Shown: positions 35,033 to 44,673 of the stretch, in pieces | Position numbering within the stretch: the stretch's first letter is position 1 | How the letters are laid out: every line of letters begins with the position of its first letter | Source of the DNA: Candidatus Aminicenantota bacterium | GTDB lineage: Bacteria; Acidobacteriota; Aminicenantia; Aminicenantales; Saccharicenantaceae | Direction of reading: 5' to 3' | DNA: 64,000 bases | NCBI GenBank assembly: GCA_014360015.1 | Contig: JACIYJ010000004.1 | Coordinates: 86,001 to 150,000, forward strand | Translations under genes and position numbers: made by a program | Notes under the pieces: model-generated | Seen by the model: only the letters and a program-made list of their open reading frames with translations | Databases searched by the model: none | What the model was told of the DNA's origin: nothing

Positions 35033-36556
35033 ATGTTTAGCAATCTCAATTGGCTTAAACGCAATACAATCTCGGCACTAATACTGTCAGCATTTATTCT
35101 GACGATTCTGCTATTAGGGCTAAGAGCACAGGAGCCCGGGCAGGAAGAAAAACTTCCAATCCTTATTCCCTTAAAAGACATCCCCGATATCATAAAAAAA
35201 GCCAGTCTCGCCGGCAAGGGACGGGTGGAAGAGGTTGTTTTCAGTCCTGACGGCCAATACCTGGCCCTCGGTTTCGGAAACGGGATTCTTCTCTGGGACC
35301 TGATCTCAGGAGAAACCAAATTCCTGAGTGTGCCTACTAAAACCAGTTTATTCTATGCCGAATTTGCCTTCAGTCCGGACTCAAAAACTCTAGCCTCGGT
35401 CCTTGGTCGGGAAAAAATCGTCCTCTGGGACTTGGCTACCTTGAAAAACCGGGTTATAGAAACAGCTAACGGCACTTTCAGCGTTGCCTATAGCCCAGAC
35501 GGCCGACTTCTGGCCACAGGCTCCAACTCAAACGGAATTAATATTTGGGAGGCCACAACCGGCAAGAAGATAAAAAATTTTCTCAAAGCCAAAGACCAAT
35601 ATTATACTCACCTCAAGTTCACACCGGACGGAAAATACATTCTGGCCAATCATGATAAGACAGTGGTTCTGGTGGATCTCACCACTGGGAAGGTTGTCAG
35701 GACTTTCTTTGGTCCTGAAGATTTTATCAATTCTCTGGATATAAGTCGTGACGGCAAATTCCTGGTGACTGGGTCATCTGATAAAAGCGTCATTATCTTC
35801 GATGTGGCTTCAGGCAAAGTTGCTAAACAAATAAAGCCACTTCCTGAAAATATAAACGATGTGGCCATCTCACCAGACGGCCGGCTGATTGCCGCGGCCG
35901 CTGGACCGCGTTCCTTCCCCTGGGAAATGGCTAAGGCCGAAACCACTCTACTGATGATAGACCATGAGGCCGGTGAAATAAGAGCCCGCAACATTCCCTA
36001 TTGCTACGCCGTGGCCTTCAGCCCGGACGGGCGCGTGCTGGCAACCGGGCTAAGCAGCGGGCAGGAAGTGGTAGCGCTTTGGGATATCAGTAATTATGGA
36101 ATAAAGTACAAATTCAAAAAGGACCCGTTTGAAACCACTGAGGAATACGAAGCCAGAGTCAAAAACATAGAAGTTCCTTATTATCTTCCTGTATTTCTCC
36201 AGGCAAATCAGTACAATGCTGATAAAGGTGGATTCGAGATTGCTATCTTCACCAATAAAATTTTTATTAAGGTGGAAAGAGATAAAGCTAAAGAGCTGGT
36301 TGGAAGGAAACCCGAGGAGCTCCGGTTGGAGGGAGTGCTTAAATATCACAACCCGGAAAACTTAAAACTGGATAACGCCCGTCTGGTCGACACTGTGAGC
36401 GGTCAGAGCTACGAGGTCATCAAAACCGGCGAAATCCAGCCCGACAACCGCTCCGCTCTCCAGGAATCTGATAGCTCTCTCCCGGTCCTTTGCCCGCCAG
36501 ATCTGCAAAGCGATTGCCGTCAGATATTACGAGGGCCCTTCAGCCCCTTGCGATGA
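35033..36556 (+). CDS. Secreted WD40-repeat protein
   Basis: About 507 residues from ATG 35033, which follows GGAGGAG with ideal spacing. A signal peptide or anchor (SALILSAFILTILLLGLRAQ) precedes about seven WD40-type blades with units such as FSPDGQYLALGFGNGILLWDL and ISRDGKFLVTGSSDKSV-IIFDV. A further ~120 residues follow that resemble no domain I know. The last eight residues (RGPFSPLR) are encoded by a 25-nt piece identical to 23S rRNA sequence, so the original C-terminus may be lost. Exact role unknown, likely protein binding in the periplasm. Confidence 0.8.
   Translation: MFSNLNWLKRNTISALILSAFILTILLLGLRAQEPGQEEKLPILIPLKDIPDIIKKASLAGKGRVEEVVFSPDGQYLALGFGNGILLWDLISGETKFLSVPTKTSLFYAEFAFSPDSKTLASVLGREKIVLWDLATLKNRVIETANGTFSVAYSPDGRLLATGSNSNGINIWEATTGKKIKNFLKAKDQYYTHLKFTPDGKYILANHDKTVVLVDLTTGKVVRTFFGPEDFINSLDISRDGKFLVTGSSDKSVIIFDVASGKVAKQIKPLPENINDVAISPDGRLIAAAAGPRSFPWEMAKAETTLLMIDHEAGEIRARNIPYCYAVAFSPDGRVLATGLSSGQEVVALWDISNYGIKYKFKKDPFETTEEYEARVKNIEVPYYLPVFLQANQYNADKGGFEIAIFTNKIFIKVERDKAKELVGRKPEELRLEGVLKYHNPENLKLDNARLVDTVSGQSYEVIKTGEIQPDNRSALQESDSSLPVLCPPDLQSDCRQILRGPFSPLR
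36528..36552 (+). repeat. 25-nt 23S rRNA-derived scrap inside a coding 3' end
   Basis: These 25 bases (TACGAGGGCCC, TTCAGCCCCTTGCG) are identical to 60666-60690 in the 23S rRNA gene and to 42711-42735 in the rRNA relic. The flanks differ. It supplies the last eight codons of the WD40 gene. Confidence 0.75.
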
Positions 36557-36571
36557 GACCATAATGTAAGG

Positions 36572-38404
36572 TCAAGTTCGTTGATTGGACTCGCGTCGCA
36601 ACCATTTATGAAACTTAATGGCTCTTTGGTGTAAATAATAGGTGTAACGGCGAGACTCATAATCGAGAATCTTATCCACGTTTTCTTCAATCACGCTGAA
36701 TTTTGGATTATAGAGTATTCCTCTAATTCTGGGAAAGGGCTGGGTTTTGAAAGTCAAGCTTATCTTTTCCCAAACCTTCGTTGCTTCCCTTTTATCCCCT
36801 TGCTCCCAGAGAAAACAGCCAAGAGCAAATCGAGCCCGATCGCCGGCCTCCCCGCCTTTTTCGGCCAGATAGCTGTATATCCTGATAATTTCCTGAGTAT
36901 ATCGATAAAGGGCATCGTCGACCGAGCTAAAACCAGCGGCGGCCAGAAATCTTTTCAGCTCATCATAAACTGTTTTTATGGTTAAAGCCTTCGCCTGCGA
37001 ATTAAACACATAATCCAAGTCATATTTTCTTTGCAGACATACACTGGCAGCAGGATAAGCTTTACTCAGGTAAGCAATAGTTCTTCTTTCAAAATCAAGA
37101 GCCGAGGCCAGACAAAACAAGATCTCGGTGGCCAGGAGAGAATCAGGCGCCCTATTAACATAAAACAGCAGGCGTTCAAAAATCGGGCTCTTGTAATAGA
37201 GCTCCTCAAGTGAGTCAAAGGCTGCTTGAAATGGTTGATAGAGAAAAATCGCTCCATTAATGTTTGAGTTGACAAATTCCCGGACAAATTCCGCCAGGGC
37301 CGGGTCATCAGGGTCATACTTTTGAAGAAATTCTGCTTCAAACCTTCGGAATTGTTCTTCATCAGGATAAGCCATGAGACTATCCAATATCCTTTCCCAT
37401 TTTTCCCGTGGCAGAGTGAACTTTTTAGAAACAGGCTTCAGGCTTTTTTCTGGCGTCTTTTCCTCCGGCCATATCTCTCCATAATAAATTACTCTGAAAT
37501 TCTGGTTTTGGTTTTCAGATGACTTTTCTTTCTCGCTTTCTTTCTCAGCTCTATCAGAAACCGGTGCAGACCCGGAAACCCTGTCGATTGCTTTCAGGCG
37601 ATCAAACCCTTTAACGGCAGTAAACAACCCTGCCCCTCTGGCCATAATCTTCTCATAGGGACAGGGGCGATAAAAGTATTCGGCCGGGATTTCGACCTTC
37701 TCGTCCTGGACAGCCAACTGAATAGTCTCTTTGGTTATGAAAGCTGGCTTTTCTTTTATTAAACCAGCTTCTTTCATTCCTTCCAGAGCCAGGGCGATAT
37801 CCTTTCTTAAAACAAAAACCTCGTACTTATTCTCGCCCATTAAAGAAGGTTCCAGAAATATTCTGTCTCCCGAATTTAATTCCAGCTTAGTTGGAGGCTG
37901 GCGGTCGGCTTTGTTAGCGGTCAAAACCTCAGACAGTGTTTCTTGATGATCTGCCTGTTCCAGAATAGTTTTTTCAATAAGTTGCTTGAAAAACTCCACT
38001 CTTTCTTTTTGACTCATATTCCGGTCAATTAAAATAAAATCATCAACAACTTCCAGAATTTCTGCCTCATTCATTTTGTCCATGAAGGTTGCCAGTCTTT
38101 CCTGTTTTTTCTCGTCCTGGAGAAGCTCTTTGAGGGCAAGATTAAAAGCAATGAAATTTTCTTCTTTAAGACGGGAGGGCTCAGAGAGTTGCTCGGAGCT
38201 AATGGCGGTAAAGCCTGAAGGCGAAACATCGATACTTGAGAAAAATAAAATTAAAACAAGATGGAATAAAAGGGATAAGAAAAAAGATGTAGCCAAGGAA
38301 TCCTTCCGCTTAGCGACCAGCTGGCTGAGGCGAGTGGACCAGCTAATTGATTTTTCTTGCTCTGGCTCCTGGTCAGGAAAAAGGCCGATTAGCCGGGCTG
38401 CCAT
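36572..38404 (-). CDS. Large membrane-anchored protein, unknown
   Basis: A 610-residue protein I do not recognise. After about 35 mostly basic cytoplasmic residues there is one membrane segment (TSFFLSLLFHLVLILFF), reminiscent of TonB-type anchors. The remaining ~550 residues are soluble, rich in Glu/Lys helices (many FLQKYDP- and YLAEKGGEAGDRARFALG-like repeats suggesting alpha-helical/TPR-like structure near residues 500-580). A charged disordered stretch lies near residue 290. It runs convergent to the WD40 gene and ends 16 bp from it. It may act in the periplasm, but no function can be assigned. Confidence 0.6.
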   Translation of the reverse strand: MAARLIGLFPDQEPEQEKSISWSTRLSQLVAKRKDSLATSFFLSLLFHLVLILFFSSIDVSPSGFTAISSEQLSEPSRLKEENFIAFNLALKELLQDEKKQERLATFMDKMNEAEILEVVDDFILIDRNMSQKERVEFFKQLIEKTILEQADHQETLSEVLTANKADRQPPTKLELNSGDRIFLEPSLMGENKYEVFVLRKDIALALEGMKEAGLIKEKPAFITKETIQLAVQDEKVEIPAEYFYRPCPYEKIMARGAGLFTAVKGFDRLKAIDRVSGSAPVSDRAEKESEKEKSSENQNQNFRVIYYGEIWPEEKTPEKSLKPVSKKFTLPREKWERILDSLMAYPDEEQFRRFEAEFLQKYDPDDPALAEFVREFVNSNINGAIFLYQPFQAAFDSLEELYYKSPIFERLLFYVNRAPDSLLATEILFCLASALDFERRTIAYLSKAYPAASVCLQRKYDLDYVFNSQAKALTIKTVYDELKRFLAAAGFSSVDDALYRYTQEIIRIYSYLAEKGGEAGDRARFALGCFLWEQGDKREATKVWEKISLTFKTQPFPRIRGILYNPKFSVIEENVDKILDYESRRYTYYLHQRAIKFHKWLRRESNQRT

Positions 38405-38578
38405 GATCTTACCACCCCAGTCTAGAAATTAAATTAAGCCCTTTTTTTACGAAAATCAAGATGACCTGGCCCCCTTTCCTGTCGAATCTGCTGGTATACT
38501 AGAATTAAAAAATGGAACCATTAAAAATTCTGGCTTTGTGCTTAAATATCAAGAAAGGAAGAAATTTATGAAAGCTTA

Positions 38579-39538
38579 TTATTCCATAATTCTTTTGTTA
38601 ATATCAATTAATTTTGGGCTTGTCTCTTCTTTAAGGAATTCTTTTATTCTTTTTTCAGCTAATTGGACATATTCTTGGTTAATTTCGTATCCAATATAGT
38701 GTCGCTTCGTTTTTAGAGCAGCAATAGCAGTCTGTCCGCTGCCCATAAATGGATCAAGGATGACTTCGTATTCAAAAGTATAAAGCTGAATTAACCTATA
38801 AGGTAATTCTATTGGAAATGGAGCAGGATGACCTACCTTGGTAGCTGATTCTGCCGGAAAACTCCAAACGCTCTTGGTAAATTCTAAAAATTCTTCTTTT
38901 GATATAGTGTTCCGCCTATTTGGAACTTGTTTCCTGGTAAAGGATTTCTTGGAGAAAACTAAAATATATTCATGAATGTCACGGAGGATCGGATTTTTCG
39001 CTGATTTCCACGTTCCCCATGCAGTGGAAGGGCTTACGCTTGGTCCCTTATTCCATATTATTTCTCCTCTCATTAAAAAGCCAAGGTCAAGCATATCTTG
39101 GATTATGAATATGTGAAGTGGCAAGTAAGGCTTCCTACCAAGATTGGCAATATTAATGCAAGCACGGCCACCCGGGACTAATACTCTATAGACCTCTTTC
39201 CACACGCGCCTTAGAAAATCTCTATATTCAGTCAAAGAAAGGTCTTGATCATATTCTTTGCCGACATTATATGGTGGCGAAGTAACCATTAAGTGAACGC
39301 TATTTTCGGGTATTTCTTCCATATTTTCGCTTGTTTTGCAAAATATTTTATCTAAGGTTCCAGGCCCGATTAAATTCTCTGTATAAGCGACTATTTCTTC
39401 TTTAGGAAGGTCTTTATATAATCGGCTGCTGTAAAACTTAGATGAATCATGGTTTATCCGACCAGGAGAGCCAAATGAGCTTGTTCTTGTACCCGTTTTT
39501 CTTTTTTTTATTGGCGGAATGATTAATCTTCTTTCCAT
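38579..39538 (-). CDS. Type II DNA methyltransferase (beta class)
   Basis: A 319-residue SAM-dependent DNA methyltransferase. The catalytic motif IV is VTSPPYNVGKEYDQ (SPPY, suggesting N4-cytosine or N6-adenine methylation) near residue 86. The SAM-binding motif I is LDPFMGSGQTAIAAL near residue 262. Catalytic motif before SAM motif is the beta-class order. It partly overlaps (16 bp) the gene upstream, which looks like its cognate endonuclease, and would protect host DNA from it. The recognition site cannot be read from sequence. Confidence 0.88.
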   Translation of the reverse strand: MERRLIIPPIKKRKTGTRTSSFGSPGRINHDSSKFYSSRLYKDLPKEEIVAYTENLIGPGTLDKIFCKTSENMEEIPENSVHLMVTSPPYNVGKEYDQDLSLTEYRDFLRRVWKEVYRVLVPGGRACINIANLGRKPYLPLHIFIIQDMLDLGFLMRGEIIWNKGPSVSPSTAWGTWKSAKNPILRDIHEYILVFSKKSFTRKQVPNRRNTISKEEFLEFTKSVWSFPAESATKVGHPAPFPIELPYRLIQLYTFEYEVILDPFMGSGQTAIAALKTKRHYIGYEINQEYVQLAEKRIKEFLKEETSPKLIDINKRIME

Positions 39539-40194
39539 AATTCAACCCACCTTTTATATGGACTGATAATAATTTCAGATCTTTTCCAATAAATTGGAAT
39601 GCTTTTTGTGCCTTCTGCTTTGATAATTGATAAAAGAGCTTCTTTTGATATCTCCACCCCACGCGGATTTGTTCCTGGTTTGGGGAGTTTTATATATCGC
39701 TCCCTGCCAAGATCATTAAAGACTCGCCGTTGGTTTTCTAAAGGGATATAAAATAACCCACCCATTTGTCCCCAGTTTATTTGAACCAGTAGCATATCGC
39801 AAGTTGGCGTGTAATGATTCTGAAATTCTCTTGCTTTTTGCGGATCAACCGTCCAAATTAATTTTACTCCAGAAAAGCTTTTTCCTGTAATGGTTTTTAT
39901 TGATATCGGAAGGTTGAATAGTTTTACATCAGCTTCAGGGTTGGTGATAGGCAGGTTGGTATTGACGTTTTCTTCACCAAATTTATATATCAACAAAGAT
40001 ATGATAATTTTTTCTCTGATAGAACCTGCTTCCATGCCTGTCTTGCCGGCCCTTGAGCTTTCTATTTCAGCCAGCTGAAATAAATATGGAAGGCGTTTTT
40101 GTATCCTTAGAACTAAATATTCGTCTTCAAAAATTAGTTGAAGTGGATTTAACAAAATATTTCCTCCCTTAATATGGGACGATCTAAATACCAA
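39523..40194 (-). CDS. Type II restriction endonuclease (ThaI-like)
   Basis: A 223-residue protein beginning around SSHIKGGNILLNPLQLIF, with a likely PD-(D/E)xK core: EADVKLFNLPISIKTI near residue 100, where Asp and the Lys of SIK fit metal and catalytic positions. The overall pattern resembles ThaI-family enzymes as I remember them, which is not proof. Its gene overlaps the methyltransferase gene by 16 bp, as in compact restriction-modification pairs. The listed start is a TTG; a second TTG at 40155, behind GGGAGG, is a good alternative. Confidence 0.65.
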   Translation of the reverse strand: MVFRSSHIKGGNILLNPLQLIFEDEYLVLRIQKRLPYLFQLAEIESSRAGKTGMEAGSIREKIIISLLIYKFGEENVNTNLPITNPEADVKLFNLPISIKTITGKSFSGVKLIWTVDPQKAREFQNHYTPTCDMLLVQINWGQMGGLFYIPLENQRRVFNDLGRERYIKLPKPGTNPRGVEISKEALLSIIKAEGTKSIPIYWKRSEIIISPYKRWVELWKED

Positions 40195-40477
40195 AAAAAT
40201 ATCATATCTCCGAAAATTATAATATTTTATTATTCATTTTTACTTAAATTATATTGCAATAACTGAAAAATTGCCATTGATCAGCATGATTGTCTGGCCC
40301 AATGAAAAAAAATCAGCCTCGTAGCCTGAAAGACCAGGCTCGGCGGCCCTTAAAGGACCTTCTCCATCTGGTAATCAGCCCGGAGTCCTTGGTCTTATTG
40401 CTGAAAGGGAAATTTTAGTCTATGGTTAATAACTGAATTGAAATCAACAGAATGAGAAAAAATGGCTTAGAAAAAGA
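40195..40477. other. Gap upstream of the queF relic
   Basis: A short hairpin-capable stretch (AGCCTG-AAAGAC-CAGGCT near 40325) is the only visible structure. No gene is supported. Confidence 0.35.
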
Positions 40478-40868
40478 ATGTCTCAAAGCAAGAATATGGA
40501 GAAAAAGAAGCCAGAGCGGGGCTAAAAGCCCGTCTGCCTAAGATTCAGACCTTCCCCGATCAGTATCCAGACTATGAAATAACCATTGAAATTCCTGAAT
40601 ACACCTCCGTCTCCCCAAAACAGGGCTTCCTGATTACGGGAAAATAACCACCTGGTATATCCCGGATAAAAAGGTTATAGAACTCAAATCGCTGAAGATG
40701 TGCATCCTGGCCTACAGGAATCCGGGCATATTTTATGAAAACGCCGTGAATCGCATTCTAGAAGATTTGGCCAAAGCCTTCAAACCGAAAAAGGCTATGG
40801 TCAGGGGAGAGTTCACTCCGCGGGGCGGTTTAAAATCCACTGTTGAAGATCGCTACCCCCGCAGGTAA
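40478..40868 (+). pseudogene. queF: Broken preQ0 reductase gene
   Basis: Reading in three frames recovers most of a QueF (NADPH-dependent 7-cyano-7-deazaguanine reductase, queuosine pathway). The pieces are MSQSKNMEKKKPERG, then KIQTFPDQYPDYEITIEIP, then TGLPDYGKITTWYIPDKK, VIELKSLKMCILAYRN and AKAFKPKKAMVRGEFTPRGG, ending at TAA after RYPRR. Two single-base shifts lie near 40515 and 40620. The loss is recent enough that the protein is easily read. Without another copy this route to queuosine would be missing. Confidence 0.8.
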
Positions 40869-40924
40869 TGATGTTCTCCCCACCGGAAGATGAAACCACA
40901 GGGAAAATATGAGCGGGAATGATT

Positions 40925-41590
40925 TATACCATAACTGGGAAAAAAAGATGGCCTCAGGATTCTCTTAACGCTACGGATGTAGCCTAAGGCTGGAGCGAGG
41001 CTGAACCGGTCCGGAACAGGGCTCAGGTCTGGACTTTCCTGGCTCTGGAGAAGATAAGACAGCGACTGCCATTTAAGCCCCTGGGAATAGATTCAGATAA
41101 CGATAATGCCTTTATCAATGCCCATCTTATCCGTTATTGCCAGGAGAATGAACTGACTTTTACCCGCAGCCGACCTAATAAGAAGAACGATAACTGCTAT
41201 GTTGAGCAAAAGAACTACTCGGTAATAAGACGCCTGGTTGGCTATCTAAGATATGATACTGAAGCAGAGCAGCAACTGTTGAGGGAGCTTTATTCCCTGG
41301 CCAGGTTGTATTATAACTTCTTCCAAGTGGTGATGAAGCTTCAAAGTAAGGAGAGGATAGGAAGTAAGATAAGGAAGAGATATGATTAGCCCAGAACTCC
41401 CTATCAGAGGTTGATAGAATCGGACGGCCTGAGCCAGGAAGAAAAAGCAAAGCTTAAGAAGATCTATAATGAGCTCAATGTGGTTAAGTTAAAGCAGCAG
41501 ATAGAAAGGCTTCAGGAGAAGCTGTGGCGGATGCAAAAACACAAGAAAAACCACTCAAATTTTCGTGTAGATTATTACGTGAAGCAATGA
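40925..41590 (+). pseudogene. Truncated integrase-type transposase (IS481/ISNCY-like)
   Basis: The C-terminal two-thirds of an rve-domain transposase: PLGIDSDNDNAFINAHL (second catalytic Asp), ENELTFTRSRPNKKND, YVEQKNYSVIRRLVGYL (catalytic Glu), and the long tail ERLQEKLWRMQKH. An in-frame stop lies after SKIRKRYD, and the N-terminal DNA-binding part is absent. The element is inactive and belongs to the gene graveyard at 40.4-42.9 kb. Confidence 0.7.
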
Positions 41591-41639
41591 ATATGCTTTC
41601 ATATAGATTTTCTCATGAGGCAACAAGGTCCGCGAAGGC

Positions 41640-41952
41640 TCCTCCTTAAAAGTGTGGTAAATATTTAGTAGCTCAGTCTTTTGATTAATTTCATTTTGTG
41701 TGAGCTCCTTAAGTCGAGGCTTTAGTGATTCTGTGGTTAAAGTATCCGAAACTCCCCAACCATCTTAGGCAATACCTTTCGCTCTCCCTGATACTGATGT
41801 AACCGCCTCGTCCTCTTCCTACACACAGGACATGTGCCAGTGCTCCGCTTTAACTCCACCCGAAACAATATCACTTCACCTTCTACCTCTATTCCCTTTA
41901 TCTTGTACCCTTGTAATGAAAAAAATTTCAGGATAAAATTTCTGATGCTCAT
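41640..41952 (-). pseudogene. ISL3-family transposase relic
   Basis: From ATG 41952 the minus strand gives the N-terminal zinc finger of ISL3 transposases: GEVILFRVELKRSTG, CPVCRKRTRRLHQYQG. After about 65 residues, near 41740, the frame shifts to KPRLKELTQNEINQKTEL, which fits a later part of the same family. The catalytic DDE region is gone. Confidence 0.6.
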
Positions 41953-42081
41953 TGTGGTAGGTCAACTCCTTTCCTAAATTCTTTATCATCAAGGAGTTCC
42001 TACCACATCTGCATATTTTTTTCACCACACTTTTGACGAATGAGCCGAGCAATTTTCCTTCAGGCAGATACATTGTACCCA

Positions 42082-42596
42082 GGTTGGATGGAGTGGTAAT
42101 AAGTCATGAGAGCTGAGGGATGGGAAAGCTTGACGTGGGCTGTAGTGCGGAGTTAAAAGAGTTCTTTTCCAGGTCCCAAAGATGGGAGTTTATTCATAAT
42201 ACCCAGAGTGTGCTTTACACCGTTGGTATGACATGGATTGAGAAACCGCAAAGTCTGATGAAACTGCCTCTTCGGGAAGCTCTTTGGTAATGCAGCTCAA
42301 TAAACTAACTGACTTCTACTCTACCCTCTTCCCTCAGCCTGGATGCCATCTGCCAGCCAAGCAGGGTATTTTCAGAGCGCAATAAGCTTGATAAACGATA
42401 TATTTCCATTTTTTGAACCAATGGTGCCCATTTATGGGCACGATTAGTTTATATTTTTGTATGAGGAAGTCGAGGTCCCGCATGCCAGGATAGTCGAAGA
42501 ATCGAATAAGCTTGCCTTGTTAAGTGAGGAAAAATCAGTTTATAAAAGAGAGGACGACAAAAGGTGTCTCCTCTTAAAAATTGCTTATAAAATAAA
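42082..42596. other. Gap with no recognisable gene
   Basis: About 500 bp between the ISL3 relic and the rRNA relic. A plus-strand frame opens at 42457 but runs straight into the rRNA relic, so it is not credible as a gene. I see no clear repeat or RNA here. Confidence 0.4.
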
Positions 42597-42599
42597 AAA

Positions 42600-42873
42600 C
42601 CCGGCAACGACCTACTCTCCCACGGGGTTCCCCCGCAGTACCATCGGCACTGGAGGGCTTAACTTCCGAGTTCGGAATGGGAAGAGGTTTAGCCTATCAA
42701 CCTCGTCGTCTACGAGGGCCCTTCAGCCCCTTGCGGGGTGGGAGATCTTATCTTGGGGCGCGCTTCCCGCTTATATGCTTTCAGCGGTTATCGCAACCGA
42801 ACACGGCTACCCAGCGCTGCGCCTGGCGGCACAACTGGGTTTTTAATTCCTACTTTCGCACCCGCTCGACCCG
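42600..42873 (-). pseudogene. Mosaic 5S/23S rRNA relic
   Basis: Positions 42600-42682 match the 3' part of the 5S gene (60414-60497). They join directly, through about 8 nt, to 42691-42839, which match the 3' end of 23S (60646-60794). A last piece, 42849-42873, resembles 61101-61126. The intervening 5S 5' end, spacer and 23S segments are deleted. Orientation is the same as the true rRNA operon. The relic ends 5 bp from the stop of the ABC exporter, marking the left edge of the peptide island. Confidence 0.85.
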
Positions 42874-42878
42874 CCTGT

Positions 42879-44558
42879 TTATTCTTGTTTGATTATTGTT
42901 CCGAATTCTAATTCTATTATCCTATCTATCCCTAAAATGTCCCACTTTTTATGAGAAATTATCAAGCAGGTCTTGTCTTTAAAATTATCTGTGATCAGCC
43001 TTTCTATTCTTGCCTCCGATTCCTTATCCAGATGAGCTGTGGCTTCATCAAAGATGAGTATATCAGCATCTTTAACTAATGCCCGAGCCAAAGCAATTTT
43101 CTGCTTCTCCCCACCGGAAAGTTTCTTCCCCGTCTCCCCCACTACTGTGTTATACCCTTGCTCAAGCTTCTCTATAAACTTTGCTGCTCCTGAAAGCACA
43201 GCCGCCTGCCTGACTTCCGTGTCAGTGGCCTCGGGACAACTGTAGAGGATGTTATTCCACACGGTATCGTTAAACAAAAATACATTCTGTGAAACCACAC
43301 TTATCCTCTCCCGAAGCGACGACAGCGATAGCTCTTCTATGTTGTAACCATCAATTATTATCTCCCCTCGCTGCGGACGGTAAAGTCCTAACAACAGTTT
43401 CATCAGCGTGCTTTTCCCTGAACCATTAGGACCGGTAATTAAGACCTTCTCACCTGCGCTTATCCTGAGATTCAGACCTTCAAACACAGGCTTCTGCCCG
43501 TCGTAGCTAAAATAAACCTCCCTGAACTCTATCTCACCACGAAGCCTTTCCACCCTTCTGCCCTTATCTTTCTCCTCCTCCCCGGCTGCTTCCATCAGCT
43601 CCCGATACCGGTCAAGCGCCGAAAATGCCGGCTGGAAAATCAACCCCGCTGAGGCCAGCATCTGCGTCGGCCCATACAGCCGGGCTAAATAACCAGAAAA
43701 GGCTATGTAGCTTCCCAGAGTGAAGCTTCCCCGAATTATATCCCACCCGCTATACCAAAGGATGATATATCCACCCAGGGCACCTATTAACCCCAGAAGC
43801 TCCGAGGACAAAGTAGTCTTTACCGTACGCTGGATGTTAGCCTGCTTCAAATCATCAAGAAGTCCATGAAGCCGGCTGGTTTCCCGCTCCTCAGCCCCAA
43901 ACACCTTAACTACATCCACCCCAGTCAGTGCCTCCTGCACCCGGCTTGAAACCATTGCCCCCTTCTCCATCACCTCCCAACTCAACCGCCTTAGCCTCCC
44001 ACTATAATGTTTAGTAGCTATGTACAATAACGGCAGTATACCCAAAGCTATCAGCGTCAGCTTCCAGTTCAGAGCAAAAAGAATCACCAACGAAAATATA
44101 AACTCCAGCACACTGAGGGCCAATCTCACCGTGGTGCTCGAGAAAAAAAGACTCAATCCCTCCACCTCATCTACCCGGCACAACAGATATCCCGACTGCT
44201 GCCGGTCAAAGAATGATAAGGGTAGGCGTAATAGTCTCCGGAAGAGGTCTTTTTTAATCCCGGTCAGCACCTCCTGGTTGAACACCCCAAAATAATAATT
44301 CGACAGATATGAAAATCCCAGCCTGGCCACCTGAATCCCCACCAGGGTCAATATGATTAAATTCAGCAGCCCCATATCCCTTCCCGGCAGCACCCGGTCC
44401 ACCACCACCTTCAGCAAATAAGGCGTCGGGAGGGAAAGAAGAGATAGAAAAATTAAAAATAAAGAACCAATTATAAATGGCTTCTTATAAAGCCGGATGA
44501 GTACAATTAAGCTAATAGCCTTATTTCTAAATTGGGAGATTTCGCGAGAGCTGTTCAT
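42879..44558 (-). CDS. ABC exporter (copy B), no peptidase domain
   Basis: A 559-residue half-transporter: a six-helix ABC membrane domain (residues about 10-300) and a C-terminal nucleotide-binding domain with Walker A ITGPNGSGKSTLM (about 370), signature LSGGEKQKIALARAL and Walker B ADILIFDEATAHLD. It would homodimerise in the inner membrane and export a product. It lacks the N-terminal C39 peptidase domain of classic bacteriocin exporters, so leader removal must occur elsewhere. Last gene of cluster B and nearly identical over its first ~215 residues to the truncated gene at 51547-52187. Confidence 0.9.
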   Translation of the reverse strand: MNSSREISQFRNKAISLIVLIRLYKKPFIIGSLFLIFLSLLSLPTPYLLKVVVDRVLPGRDMGLLNLIILTLVGIQVARLGFSYLSNYYFGVFNQEVLTGIKKDLFRRLLRLPLSFFDRQQSGYLLCRVDEVEGLSLFFSSTTVRLALSVLEFIFSLVILFALNWKLTLIALGILPLLYIATKHYSGRLRRLSWEVMEKGAMVSSRVQEALTGVDVVKVFGAEERETSRLHGLLDDLKQANIQRTVKTTLSSELLGLIGALGGYIILWYSGWDIIRGSFTLGSYIAFSGYLARLYGPTQMLASAGLIFQPAFSALDRYRELMEAAGEEEKDKGRRVERLRGEIEFREVYFSYDGQKPVFEGLNLRISAGEKVLITGPNGSGKSTLMKLLLGLYRPQRGEIIIDGYNIEELSLSSLRERISVVSQNVFLFNDTVWNNILYSCPEATDTEVRQAAVLSGAAKFIEKLEQGYNTVVGETGKKLSGGEKQKIALARALVKDADILIFDEATAHLDKESEARIERLITDNFKDKTCLIISHKKWDILGIDRIIELEFGTIIKQE

Positions 44559-44673
44559 TACATTTTACCGTGTCCTTTGCTCAAATCGCAAATTATTTTG
44601 TAGACTGCCTCCGATTTCCAAATGGTTCTTACTTTAACTATCAGCTCATTAGGTGAGTATTCACTGAAGTGCC

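Noticed and set aside
38568..38700. Plus-strand start MKAYYSIILLLISINFG that looks like a signal peptide
   Set aside because: It is mostly the antisense of the methyltransferase 3' end and stops after about 55 codons. It could be the first codons of a gene cut by arrival of the restriction-modification pair, but the evidence is too thin.
42457..42846. 129-codon plus-strand frame
   Set aside because: Two thirds of it is the antisense of the 5S/23S relic and there is no ribosome site.
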